Positions 24,132 through 30,499 of a DNA stretch of 30,499 nt are shown here, piece after piece; the first letter of the stretch is position 1; every line of letters begins with the position of its first letter. The position numbers and the translations under genes were made by a program. The notes below the pieces were generated by a model. The model did not search any database and was not told the DNA's origin. It worked only from the letters and a program-made list of their open reading frames with translations. The stretch spans positions 1 to 30,499 of the forward strand of contig JASGFG010000044.1 in NCBI GenBank assembly GCA_047605605.1, written 5' to 3'. Source of the DNA: JAATGA01 sp047605605 (GTDB lineage: Bacteria; Pseudomonadota; Alphaproteobacteria; Rhodobacterales; Rhodobacteraceae).

Positions 24132-25102
24132 CACACAGCCTCCGAATAGGGGTTGCAGGCTTCGTCCACGGCAAAGGCGGGGAAGGGATCGGACAGCGCA
24201 GCGGCAAAGGCGGCATCGACCTCGGCCTTGGCCGCAGCCTCGACCTCGGCCAGCTTCGCCGCGCCGAAATCGGCCAGAAGAGCCGCGCGCGATATGGTCA
24301 GGGGATCGCGCGTCTTCCACGCGGCAATATCCTCGGGCCGCTGATAGCCGCCCATGTCCGAGGTGGAAAAGCCTTCCAGCCGATAGGTCTTGCATTCCAC
24401 CATGGTCGGGCCATCGCCGCGGCGGGCGCGGTCTGCGGCCTCGGCCACGGCGCGATAGACCGCGACGGCATCGTTGCCATCGACGATCACCGCCGGAATG
24501 CCATAGCCCGCAGCGCGGATCGACAGATCCGCCACCGGGGATTGCACGTCCGAGGGCACGGTCAGCCCGAACTGGTTGTGTTCCAGCACAAAGACCACGG
24601 GCAGCTTCCACAGGCCCGCCATGTTCATCGCCTCGTGGCAGATGCCGGTCTGCGCGGCGCCGTCGCCAAAGACGCACATCGCCACGCCCGCCTCGCCCCG
24701 CACCTGCATCGACAGTGCCATGCCTGCCGCCGCCGGAATCCCCGCGCCGACGATGGCATTGCCGCCGATCACGCCCAAATCCGCCTCGGCCACCAGCATA
24801 TGCCCGGCCCGGCCGCCGCAGGCCCCGGTGGCGCGCCCGAAGATCTCGGCGATCACCGGGCGCATCTGCATCCCCTTGCCGATATAGACCGCATGGCCGC
24901 GATGGGTGGTCGCCACCTTGTCCGTCCGCGCCAGCACGGCGGTCGCGCCGATCCCCACCGCCTCTTGCCCGTCGCAGCGGTGGATGGGGCCGCGGGTCTT
25001 GCCTTCCTTGTGCAGGGCGCCCAGGCCCTCCTCCAGATGCCGGACCAGAAGCATCTTGCGATACATTTCCAGATGTTCCTCGGGGGAAGGTGCGTTCTTC
25101 AC
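24131..25102 (-). CDS. 2-oxoacid/acetoin dehydrogenase E1 alpha subunit
   Basis: This 323-residue protein contains the thiamine-diphosphate motif GDGAAQTGICHEAMNMAGLWKLPVVFVLEHN (about residues 143-173). Around it are IHRCDGQEAVGIGAT, HRGHAVYIGKGM, GGRAGHMLVAEADLGVIGGNAIVGAGIPAAAG and the phosphorylation-loop-like TYRLEGFSTSDMGGYQ. Length is typical of AcoA. The expected role is decarboxylation or C-C cleavage giving a hydroxyalkyl-TPP intermediate. It is the first gene of E1alpha-E1beta-E2, with the operator at 25136 only 34 bp upstream. No E3 (dihydrolipoamide dehydrogenase) gene is seen in the window, so a shared E3 from elsewhere is probable. Confidence 0.9.
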   Translation of the reverse strand: MKNAPSPEEHLEMYRKMLLVRHLEEGLGALHKEGKTRGPIHRCDGQEAVGIGATAVLARTDKVATTHRGHAVYIGKGMQMRPVIAEIFGRATGACGGRAGHMLVAEADLGVIGGNAIVGAGIPAAAGMALSMQVRGEAGVAMCVFGDGAAQTGICHEAMNMAGLWKLPVVFVLEHNQFGLTVPSDVQSPVADLSIRAAGYGIPAVIVDGNDAVAVYRAVAEAADRARRGDGPTMVECKTYRLEGFSTSDMGGYQRPEDIAAWKTRDPLTISRAALLADFGAAKLAEVEAAAKAEVDAAFAAALSDPFPAFAVDEACNPYSEAV

Positions 25103-25135
25103 GGGCCACTCCTGTTGTTGCAGGAATCAAATACA

Positions 25136-25151
25136 AAAGTGTAGACACTTT
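25136..25151. promoter_or_regulatory. GntR-type operator between E1alpha and SDR genes
   Basis: AAAGTGT-AG-ACACTTT is a perfect 7-2-7 palindrome. It lies 34 bp upstream of E1alpha and 49 bp upstream of the divergent SDR, and is the reference copy for the shared motif. A repressor here would block both promoters. Confidence 0.8.
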
Positions 25152-25199
25152 GCAAGCGATTCCGCCAGGGCGGCGCGAACAACAGGAAGGGCGGCGGAA

Positions 25200-25946
25200 A
25201 TGCGGTTGAAGGACAAGGTTGCGGTCATCACCGGGGCGGGCGCTGGAATGGGCGCGGCCGCCGCCGGTCTTTTCACCGAGGAAGGCGCGAAAGTCGTTGT
25301 CGTCGACCGCGACGGCGATCTTGCGCAGGCCGTGGCTGCGCCCCTGGGCGGTCTGGCCGTGCAGGCCGATGTGTCGAGTGCCGCCGACATCGCCCGGATG
25401 GTCGCGGCCACCATGGACCGGCACGGGCGCATCGACATTCTGGTGAACAACGCAGGCTATGGCATCCGCGGTTCGGTTGTCGAGACCGTGGAAGACGACT
25501 GGGACCGGCTGATGTCGGTGAACCTCAAGGGGGTTTACCTCTGTTCGCGCGCGGTCATTCCGCAGATGGCGGCGCAGGGCGGGGGCGTGATCGTCAACAC
25601 CGCCTCGAACGTGGCGAATGTCGGGCTGGCCGACCGGGCGGCCTATGTCGCGTCAAAAGGCGGGGTGGCCGCCCTGACCCGAGCGATGGCGCTGGATCAT
25701 GCGGCGGCGAACATCCGGGTGAATGCCGTGGCGCCGGGCGTCACATGGTCCAGCTATTTCGACAAGATGGTCGCGACCCATCCCGATCCGCAGGCTTTCG
25801 TTGCCGCGCTGAACGCCCGCGCGCCGATGAACCGCACCGCCCACCCGCGCGAGATCGCGCAGGCGATGCTGTGGCTGGCCTCGGACGATTCCTCTTTCGC
25901 CACCGGGTCGATCCTGACGGTGGATGGCGGGATGACCGCGTGGTGA
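25200..25946 (+). CDS. short-chain dehydrogenase/reductase (FabG-like SDR)
   Basis: This 248-residue SDR has TGAGAGMG (residues 11-18), DVSSAADI, NNAGYG, the catalytic TASNVANVGLADRAAYVASKGG (Ser, Tyr-x-x-x-Lys) and the final LASDDSSFATGSILTVDGGM typical of FabG-like enzymes. It would interconvert a hydroxy and keto group with NAD(P). ATG 25200 is preferred over a long in-frame extension because that extension lies within E1alpha and the operator, and AGGAAGGG sits just ahead. Its divergent position and shared operator tie it to the E1-E2 set, perhaps making the ketone or diketone substrate. Confidence 0.9.
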   Translation: MRLKDKVAVITGAGAGMGAAAAGLFTEEGAKVVVVDRDGDLAQAVAAPLGGLAVQADVSSAADIARMVAATMDRHGRIDILVNNAGYGIRGSVVETVEDDWDRLMSVNLKGVYLCSRAVIPQMAAQGGGVIVNTASNVANVGLADRAAYVASKGGVAALTRAMALDHAAANIRVNAVAPGVTWSSYFDKMVATHPDPQAFVAALNARAPMNRTAHPREIAQAMLWLASDDSSFATGSILTVDGGMTAW

Positions 25947-25979
25947 GGGGCGGGGGAAGTCGCTTGTCGATGCTGGTGT

Positions 25980-25992
25980 ATATCGTATACTA
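25980..25992. promoter_or_regulatory. operator of the second GntR regulator, upstream of aconitase X
   Basis: ATATCGTATACTA matches the T-N-GT-NN-AC-N-A core typical of FCD-type GntR operators. GTATA-TCG-TATAC (25978-25990) is also a perfect inverted repeat. It lies 54-66 bp upstream of the aconitase X start. Eleven bases, ATATCGTATAC, are shared exactly with the site at 28637. Confidence 0.72.
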
Positions 25993-26045
25993 AAATTCCG
26001 ATCCACAGTGCCAAAGGGGCCGCGACCGGCACCCCGGCCCCAGCC

Positions 26046-27734
26046 TTGCGAGCCCTGAACGTGCCAGCGACCAGCATCCTTCCCGGCGCCGCCGCCGGCG
26101 CCATCCTTGCGACGGCCGAGCCGCTCAGCCTGTGGGGCGGGGTGGACCCGGCGCGGGGAACGGTCATCGACACGCACCACCCGTTGCACGGGCAATGCCT
26201 GACCGGCAAGGTGGTGATGATGCCGGGCACCCGCGGGTCCTGCACCGGGTCGGGCGTGCTGCTGGACATGATCCTGTCGGGGCGCGGCCCCGCCGCCCTG
26301 ATCTTTGCCGAACCGGAAGAGGTCGCGACCCTTGGCGCGCTGGTGGCGGGCGAGCTGTTCGGCCAGTCCATCCCGATCCTGCGTCTGTCGCGGGCGCAGT
26401 TCGACGATCTGGCGCAACGGCCGCAGGCGACGATCACCGCCACCGGCATCACCGCACCGGGGCTGGAGATTTCCGTCGCCGCCGCACCGGCGGGGGCGCT
26501 GACGCTGACCGAGGCCGACCGCGACATGCTGGACGGCGGGCAGGGACAGGCGGTGCAACTGGCCATGCGGATCATCTGCGCCATGGCCGCGCAGCAGGGG
26601 GCCAGCCGGCTGATCGACGTGTCGCGTGGGCATATCGACGGCTGCATCTATGCCAGCCCGGCCAACCTGACCTTTGCCGAACGCTTTGCCGATATGGGCG
26701 CCCGGGTGCGCATCCCCGCGACCATGAACGCCATTTCGGTCGACCATTCCGGCTGGCGCCAGCAGGGCGTGCCGCCGACCTTCGGGGGCCCGGCACAGCG
26801 GCTGGCCGATGCCTATGTGCGGATGGGGTGCCAGCCCACCTTCACCTGTTCGCCCTATCTGCTGGACGAGGTGCCGGACCAGGGCGAGATGATCGCCTGG
26901 GCGGAATCGAATGCGGTCATCTATGCCAATACGGTATTGGGCGCGCGGACGGCCAAGCACCCGGACTTTCTGGACCTGTGCATCGCGCTGACCGGCCGCG
27001 CGCCGCTGAGCGGGGTGTATCTGGACGCGCCCCGCCGCGCGCGGCGGGTGCTGGATGTCGCCCTGCCCGCCGGGGTGGACGATGCGTTCTGGCCGCTTCT
27101 GGGCTATGTCGCGGGGCAGCTGTCGCCCGACCGCATCCCGCTGATCCGCGGCGTCGCCGCGGCGCAACCGGGCCAGGAGGAGATGAAGGCGCTGTGCGCG
27201 GCCTTTGGCACCACCTCGGCCGCGCCGATGCTGCATGTCGAGGGGGTCACGCCCGAGGCAGACCTGATCGCGCCCGATGCCGATGCCCGCGCCATCGGCA
27301 TTCAGGACCTGCGCGCCGGCTGGCAGCTGCTGAACGCGGGGCCGGACCGGGTGGATCTGGTGGCGCTTGGCAGCCCCCATGCCTCGCTGGCGGAATGCCG
27401 GGCGGTGGCGCGCGGGCTGGGCGGGTCGCGGGTCGCGATCCCCACCATCATCACTGCCGGGCGCACCGTCATCGCCGCCGCGCGCGCCGACGGGACGCTG
27501 GCCGTGCTGGAAGGCGCCGGGGTGCAGGTGATCCCCGACCTGTGCTGGTGCTCGATCTCCGAGCCGGTCTTTCCCCCCGCCACCGGGGCCTTGATGACTA
27601 ATTCGGGGAAATACGCGCATTACGGGCCGGGGCTGTCGGGCCGGCCGGTGCGTTTCGGGTCGCTGGCCGATTGTATCCGCGCCGCGCTGGACGGGCGGGT
27701 GCCGGGCGCGCTGCCCGACTGGCTGCGGGGCTAA
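26046..27734 (+). CDS. aconitase X, fused small and large domains; cis-3-hydroxy-L-proline dehydratase family
   Basis: The 562-residue protein joins the AcnX small domain (DUF126; residues about 8-130, with EPLSLWGGVDPARGTVIDTHHPLHGQ and PGTRGSCTGSG) to the large domain (DUF521; about 152-560). The latter has MLDGGQGQAVQLAMRIICAMA, LIDVSRGHIDGCIY, MGCQPTFTCSPYLLD and VIPDLCWCSI. Cysteines in the last two motifs are candidate Fe-S ligands. Bacterial AcnX of this fused type dehydrates cis-3-hydroxy-L-proline to pyrroline-2-carboxylate. The frame lacks an ATG at its 5' end: TTG 26046 is listed, GTG 26061 is an equally possible start, and no strong ribosome-binding site is seen. Its stop overlaps the convergent gntR stop by 4 bp. 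Confidence 0.86.
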   Translation: MRALNVPATSILPGAAAGAILATAEPLSLWGGVDPARGTVIDTHHPLHGQCLTGKVVMMPGTRGSCTGSGVLLDMILSGRGPAALIFAEPEEVATLGALVAGELFGQSIPILRLSRAQFDDLAQRPQATITATGITAPGLEISVAAAPAGALTLTEADRDMLDGGQGQAVQLAMRIICAMAAQQGASRLIDVSRGHIDGCIYASPANLTFAERFADMGARVRIPATMNAISVDHSGWRQQGVPPTFGGPAQRLADAYVRMGCQPTFTCSPYLLDEVPDQGEMIAWAESNAVIYANTVLGARTAKHPDFLDLCIALTGRAPLSGVYLDAPRRARRVLDVALPAGVDDAFWPLLGYVAGQLSPDRIPLIRGVAAAQPGQEEMKALCAAFGTTSAAPMLHVEGVTPEADLIAPDADARAIGIQDLRAGWQLLNAGPDRVDLVALGSPHASLAECRAVARGLGGSRVAIPTIITAGRTVIAAARADGTLAVLEGAGVQVIPDLCWCSISEPVFPPATGALMTNSGKYAHYGPGLSGRPVRFGSLADCIRAALDGRVPGALPDWLRG

Positions 27735-28405
27735 CCCTTGCTGTTCGGCAGATGGTGCAGCAGCGACTGGCAGGCCTTCATGATGTGGTCGTAAAGCAGC
27801 GTCGCCGCCCGGTCCGCATCGCCGTCGCGCGCGGCCTGAAGGATGGCGCGGTGTTCGCTGTTGGCCACATCCTTGCTTTGCGAGAGGGCGAGCTGGGCGC
27901 GGATATGCCGTTCCAGCCGGTCGTTCACCGACCGGATCAGCCCGACCATGAAGGGCCGTTTCGCATCGTCGTAAAGACAGCTGTGGAACTGCCAGTTCAG
28001 CTGCGACCAGCGGGCGACATCGGTTTCTTGGGCAAAAGCCTCGCAATAGGTTTCCGCCCGCGCCAGCGTCTCGGCCGTCAGCAGCGGCACCGAAATCCGC
28101 AGCGCATTCGATTCCAGAATGGCGCGCGTCTCGAAGATCTGGGCCACCTGCGGCTCGCTCAGCTTGGTGACGATGGCGCCCTTGTTGCGATGGAACTCCA
28201 CCAGGCCTTCGGCCTCCAGCCGCTTCAGCGCCTCGCGCACGGGGATCTTGCTGACGTTGAACAGGCGGGCCATGTCGTCCTGCCGGATCGGTTCGCCCGC
28301 GTCCAGCGACCCGTCGGCGATGGAATCACGGATGAACCGCTGGATGATGTCCGAGGTGGTCGGCGCATTGCCAAGGTCGGGAACCTGAAGGTCATTCAGC
28401 GGCAT
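27731..28405 (-). CDS. GntR-family transcriptional regulator, FCD subfamily
   Basis: This 224-residue regulator has a winged helix (about residues 15-80; IIQRFIRDSIADGSL...RQDDMARLFNVSKIPVREALKRLEAEGLVEFHRNKGAIVTKLS) and a helical FCD effector domain (FETRAILESNALRISVPLL ... LNWQFHSCLYDDAKRP ... SEHRAILQAARDGD). ATG 28405 is supported by GAGGA six bases upstream; the 39-codon in-frame extension to 28522 would run across the operator and palindrome. It sits between aconitase X and the amino-acid importer, and like motifs precede all three genes. The inducer is likely an amino or imino acid such as a hydroxyproline or its product. Confidence 0.9.
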   Translation of the reverse strand: MPLNDLQVPDLGNAPTTSDIIQRFIRDSIADGSLDAGEPIRQDDMARLFNVSKIPVREALKRLEAEGLVEFHRNKGAIVTKLSEPQVAQIFETRAILESNALRISVPLLTAETLARAETYCEAFAQETDVARWSQLNWQFHSCLYDDAKRPFMVGLIRSVNDRLERHIRAQLALSQSKDVANSEHRAILQAARDGDADRAATLLYDHIMKACQSLLHHLPNSKG

Positions 28406-28452
28406 GGCGGTCCTCGGCACGGGCGGGATTGGCTGCGGATGGCGGATAAAGC

Positions 28453-28465
28453 ATATGGTAGACGA
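28453..28465. promoter_or_regulatory. operator of the second GntR regulator, own promoter
   Basis: ATATGGTAGACGA shares the ATATNGTNNACNA pattern, and ATAT occurs on both sides (ATAT-GGTAGACG-ATAT, 28453-28468). It lies 48 bp upstream of the gntR start, consistent with autoregulation. Confidence 0.6.
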
Positions 28466-28468
28466 TAT

Positions 28469-28487
28469 GATGCTGCAATGCAGCATC
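28469..28487. repeat. perfect 9-1-9 palindrome next to the gntR operator
   Basis: GATGCTGCA (28469-28477) and TGCAGCATC (28479-28487) are perfect inverted arms around one A. It starts three bases after the operator at 28453. It has no T-run and is far from both gene ends, so it is more likely a protein-binding site than a terminator. The rest of the 271-bp gap to the importer gene has no recognisable gene. Confidence 0.7.
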
Positions 28488-28636
28488 CATGAGCTTTGTC
28501 GCGTAACCGATTGTTCCTGCAAAACATGCCGTCCGCCGCGGCTGCGGAGGCCAGTCTGCCCGGTTTTTCGTCGCCTTTTGCATCATGGGAATCGTCTTGA
28601 CAACTTCGCGTGATTTCCTGAAAAGCCGCAGCAAGA

Positions 28637-28649
28637 ATATCGTATACGA
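28637..28649. promoter_or_regulatory. operator of the second GntR regulator, importer promoter
   Basis: ATATCGTATACGA contains the perfect ten-base palindrome TCGTATACGA (28640-28649) and shares ATATCGTATAC with the site at 25980. It lies 28 bp upstream of the binding-protein ATG, so bound regulator would overlap the transcription or translation start region. Confidence 0.75.
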
Positions 28650-28676
28650 AATAACAAACTGCAACAGGAGACCCTC

Positions 28677-29486
28677 ATGAAGCTGCTTTCCCTGACGGGT
28701 GTTATTGCCGCCACGCTGTGCCTTGGCGGCGCGGCGCAGGCCGACAAGCTGGACGACATCATCTCGTCCGGCACGCTGCGTTGCGCGGTGGTGCTGGACT
28801 TTCCGCCGATGGGTTCGCGCGATGCGTCAAACACCCCGGTCGGCTTCGACGTGGATTACTGCAACGATCTGGCCAAGGCGCTTGGCGTGACGGCCGAGGT
28901 GGTGGAAACCACCTTCCCGGAACGCATTCCCGCGCTGATGTCGGGCAATGTCGACGTGGCCGTCGCCTCGACCTCGGACACGCTGGAACGGGCCAAGACG
29001 GTCGGCTTCTCGATCCCCTACTATGCCTTTGAAAACGCCGTCGTGACCAACGACAAGGCCGGTATCACCAATACCGAAGGCATGAAGGGCAAGGTCGTGG
29101 GTGCCACCGCCGGCACCTATGAGGCGATCTGGCTGGAGGGCAAGGTCAAGGAATGGGGCACGGGCGAATTCCGTCCCTATCAGAACCAGGCCGACGTGTT
29201 CCTGGCGCTGAGCCAAGGGCAGCTCGACGCCACCGTTTCCACCATGGAAGTGGCGCAGGCCAACGTGAAATCGGGCAACTTCCCCGGTATCAAGATCGTC
29301 GATAAGGCCCCGATGGTGCCGGATTACGTCGCGCTGATCACCCTGCGCGAGGAATATGGCCTGATCAACTTCATGAACCTGTTCATCAATCAGCAGGTCC
29401 GCACCGGCCGCTATGCCGAACTTTACAAGAAATGGGTCGGCGAAGGCACCCCTGCCAACCTGACCATCGAAGGCGTCTATCGCTAA
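28677..29486 (+). CDS. polar amino-acid ABC transporter substrate-binding protein
   Basis: This 269-residue protein has a Sec signal (MKLLSLTGVIAATLCLGGAAQA, cleavage near residue 22) and the family-3 solute-binding fold. Its motifs are SGTLRCAVVLDFPPMG, VGFDVDYCNDLAKALGV, FPERIPALMSGNVDVAVASTSDTLERAKTVGFSIPYYAF and GRYAELYKKWVGEG. It binds an amino acid in the periplasm. Context with aconitase X suggests hydroxyproline or a related imino acid, but the residues do not prove this. AGGAG lies six bases ahead of ATG 28677. A terminator-like hairpin separates it from the permease gene. Confidence 0.92.
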   Translation: MKLLSLTGVIAATLCLGGAAQADKLDDIISSGTLRCAVVLDFPPMGSRDASNTPVGFDVDYCNDLAKALGVTAEVVETTFPERIPALMSGNVDVAVASTSDTLERAKTVGFSIPYYAFENAVVTNDKAGITNTEGMKGKVVGATAGTYEAIWLEGKVKEWGTGEFRPYQNQADVFLALSQGQLDATVSTMEVAQANVKSGNFPGIKIVDKAPMVPDYVALITLREEYGLINFMNLFINQQVRTGRYAELYKKWVGEGTPANLTIEGVYR

Positions 29487-29498
29487 GGCAATCCTCTG

Positions 29499-29527
29499 GC
29501 GGCGCGGGTTTTCCGCGCCGCTTCCTT
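29499..29527 (+). terminator. attenuating terminator between binding-protein and permease genes
   Basis: GCGGCGCGG (29499-29507) pairs perfectly with CCGCGCCGC (29513-29521) around GTTTT and is followed by TTCCTTTTT. It is 12 bp after the binding-protein stop. A strong terminator inside the operon would make binding protein far more abundant than the membrane parts. Confidence 0.8.
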
Positions 29528-29549
29528 TTTCCCAAAAGGCGAGGCGCCA

Positions 29550-30215
29550 ATGTTCAAATACAATTTCCGCTGGGGTCAGGCGCTGAACTCGCTTCCGCAG
29601 ATGCTGGAAGGGGCGCTCGTCACCATCGAGATCGCGCTGCTGTCGATGGCCATCGGCATCGTGGTCGCAATCATCCTGACCGTGTTCCGCCGCTCGGGCA
29701 GCAGGCCGCTGTCGGCCATCGCGACGACCTGGGTGGAAATCGCCCGCAACACGCCCGCGCTGTTCCAGATCTACATGGTCCACTTTGGGCTTGGCGGGTT
29801 CGGCATCCACCTGTCGCCCTATCTGTCGCTGCTGATCGGGATCGCGTTCAACAACGCAGGCTATCTGGCCGAAAACTTCCGCGGCGCGTTGAAGGCCATT
29901 CCCGAAACCCAGACCCGCGCGGCCCGCAGCTTGGGCATGTCGTCGGGACAGGCGTTCAAGAATGTGGTCATGCCGCAGATGCTGCGCATCGCCTTCCTGC
30001 CGATGACGAACCAGATGGTCTGGGCGATCCTGATGACCTCGCTCGGCGCGGTCGTGGCGATGAACACCGACCTTTACGGCGTGACGAGCGAGCTGAACGC
30101 CCGCACCTTCCGCACGTTCGAGCTTTTCGCCATCGCCGCAGTGATCTTTTACCTGATCACCAAGGCGATCACCCTTTCGGCCCGGCTGATCGCCGCGCGC
30201 CTGTTCAAATACTGA
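29550..30215 (+). CDS. polar amino-acid ABC transporter permease (HisMQ/GlnP family)
   Basis: This 221-residue membrane protein has about five hydrophobic segments and the EAA loop characteristic of the family (FRGALKAIPETQTRAARSLGMSSGQAFKNVVMPQMLRIAFLPM). The N-terminal half contains MLEGALVTIEIALLSMAIGIVVAI and VEIARNTPALFQIYM, the usual membrane-entry motif RNTPxxxQ. It forms the inner-membrane channel with the next gene. It starts 63 bp after the binding-protein stop, downstream of the hairpin. Confidence 0.92.
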   Translation: MFKYNFRWGQALNSLPQMLEGALVTIEIALLSMAIGIVVAIILTVFRRSGSRPLSAIATTWVEIARNTPALFQIYMVHFGLGGFGIHLSPYLSLLIGIAFNNAGYLAENFRGALKAIPETQTRAARSLGMSSGQAFKNVVMPQMLRIAFLPMTNQMVWAILMTSLGAVVAMNTDLYGVTSELNARTFRTFELFAIAAVIFYLITKAITLSARLIAARLFKY

Positions 30216-30227
30216 CGGGGGCGCGCG

Positions 30228-30499
30228 ATGTTCGATACCGCACTGACCGCCAATGACCTGATCTTCCTCGCCAAGGGCGCGGGGATGACGCTGGTCGTCA
30301 CCGCAATCTCGGTGTTCTTCGGCACGATCCTGGGCGTCGCCTTCGGCGTGTTCCGCTATCAGGTGGGGCCATGGTGGGCGGCGCCCGTGACATTCGTGCT
30401 GGATGTGTTCCGGTCTATCCCGCTGCTGATCCAGCTGGTGCTGGCCAATGCCTTCCTGACTTCGGTGCTGAAGATCAAGATGTCGGGCTTTACCGTCGC
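30228..30499 (+). CDS. second polar amino-acid ABC permease (partial, runs off the right edge)
   Basis: The frame opens at ATG 30228, 12 bp after the first permease stop. It gives 90 residues before the window ends: MFDTALTANDLIFLAKGAG, a membrane segment (TLVVTAISVFFGTILGVAFGVF), then VLDVFRSIPLLIQLVLANAF, the family motif RSxPLLxQ. It is the partner permease of the preceding gene; the ATP-binding subunit is expected further right. Confidence 0.88.
   Translation, partial: MFDTALTANDLIFLAKGAGMTLVVTAISVFFGTILGVAFGVFRYQVGPWWAAPVTFVLDVFRSIPLLIQLVLANAFLTSVLKIKMSGFTV

Noticed and set aside
26046..27734. Calling the protein a TCA-cycle aconitase
   Set aside because: The DUF126/DUF521 domain motifs are those of aconitase X, which is distinct in domain order and function from aconitase A or B.
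25653..28046. Very long minus-strand open frame (797 codons) opposite the SDR and aconitase X genes
   Set aside because: It is Arg/Gly/His/Pro-rich low-complexity translation with no family motif, lying antisense to two clear genes; this is a typical GC-rich shadow frame. The same holds for the long frames at 2236-3831 (minus) and 5089-6477 (plus).
28597..28602. TTGACA as a -35 box for the amino-acid importer
   Set aside because: At a 17-base spacing the -10 position reads GAAAAG, a poor match, so a promoter call is not supported from sequence alone, although the region must contain one.
1..30499. CRISPR arrays, tRNA or rRNA genes, transposases and phage integration sites
   Set aside because: Reading both strands I found no regularly spaced repeats, no cloverleaf-like sequence and no recombinase or transposase motif; a dedicated tRNA and CRISPR scan was not possible.

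Overview
The window is a GC-rich stretch of chromosome or large replicon, most likely from an alphaproteobacterium of the Rhodobacterales (Paracoccus/Rhodobacter-type). This rests on codon usage, dense overlapping operons, and a dispersed intergenic repeat (8600-8668 and 11123-11160) of a kind I associate with that group. The taxonomic call is an inference and was not searched. I see no rRNA, tRNA, CRISPR array, transposase or phage gene; the region is almost entirely small-molecule catabolism and uptake.

Layout. (1) 1-5282: a GNAT acetyltransferase, a small EutQ-type cupin, a glyoxalase, a two-gene flavin dehydrogenase (Tat-exported small subunit plus a GMC catalytic subunit carrying a Cys triad typical of a [3Fe-4S] cluster), a ribbon-helix-helix protein and a lactonase-type amidohydrolase. 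(2) 5284-9205 (minus): a four-gene operon of cupin, L-aspartate dehydrogenase-like protein, alpha/beta hydrolase, and a 572-residue protein that joins a glutamate-mutase-E-like barrel to a MutS-like B12-binding domain. A KstD/fumarate-reductase-type flavoprotein diverges from it at 9361. (3) 11196-17190 (minus): a complete branched-chain-type ABC importer (livK-H-M-G-F) followed by a DAO-family FAD amine/amino-acid oxidase. (4) 17337-25946: an FCD-type GntR regulator, a P5C-reductase-like protein, a minus-strand operon NIPSNAP / DUF3830-like / 3-hydroxyacyl-CoA-dehydrogenase-like / SDR, an acetoin-dehydrogenase-type E1alpha-E1beta-E2 set, and a divergent SDR. (5) 25980-30499: a fused aconitase X (cis-3-hydroxy-L-proline dehydratase family), a second FCD GntR regulator and a polar amino-acid ABC importer running off the right edge.

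How they work together. Two sets of operators can be read directly. The first is a 7-2-7 palindrome of form AAAGTGT-NN-ACACTTT. It occurs upstream of livK, of the GntR gene at 18110, of the NIPSNAP operon, between E1alpha and the SDR, and in weaker form between the B12 operon and the KstD-like gene; a partial version precedes the cupin at 787. This argues that regions 2-4 are one regulon: import of an amino-group-containing compound, flavin oxidation and deamination, B12-dependent carbon-skeleton rearrangement, beta-hydroxy oxidation and 2-oxoacid/diketone cleavage. The substrate cannot be told from sequence. The second motif, ATATNGTNNACNA, occurs upstream of aconitase X, upstream of the second GntR gene and just before the amino-acid importer, defining a compact hydroxyproline-type module.

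The most promising candidate for an undescribed system is the operator-linked pathway centred on the fused MutE-MutS-like mutase and its aspartate-dehydrogenase-like neighbour.
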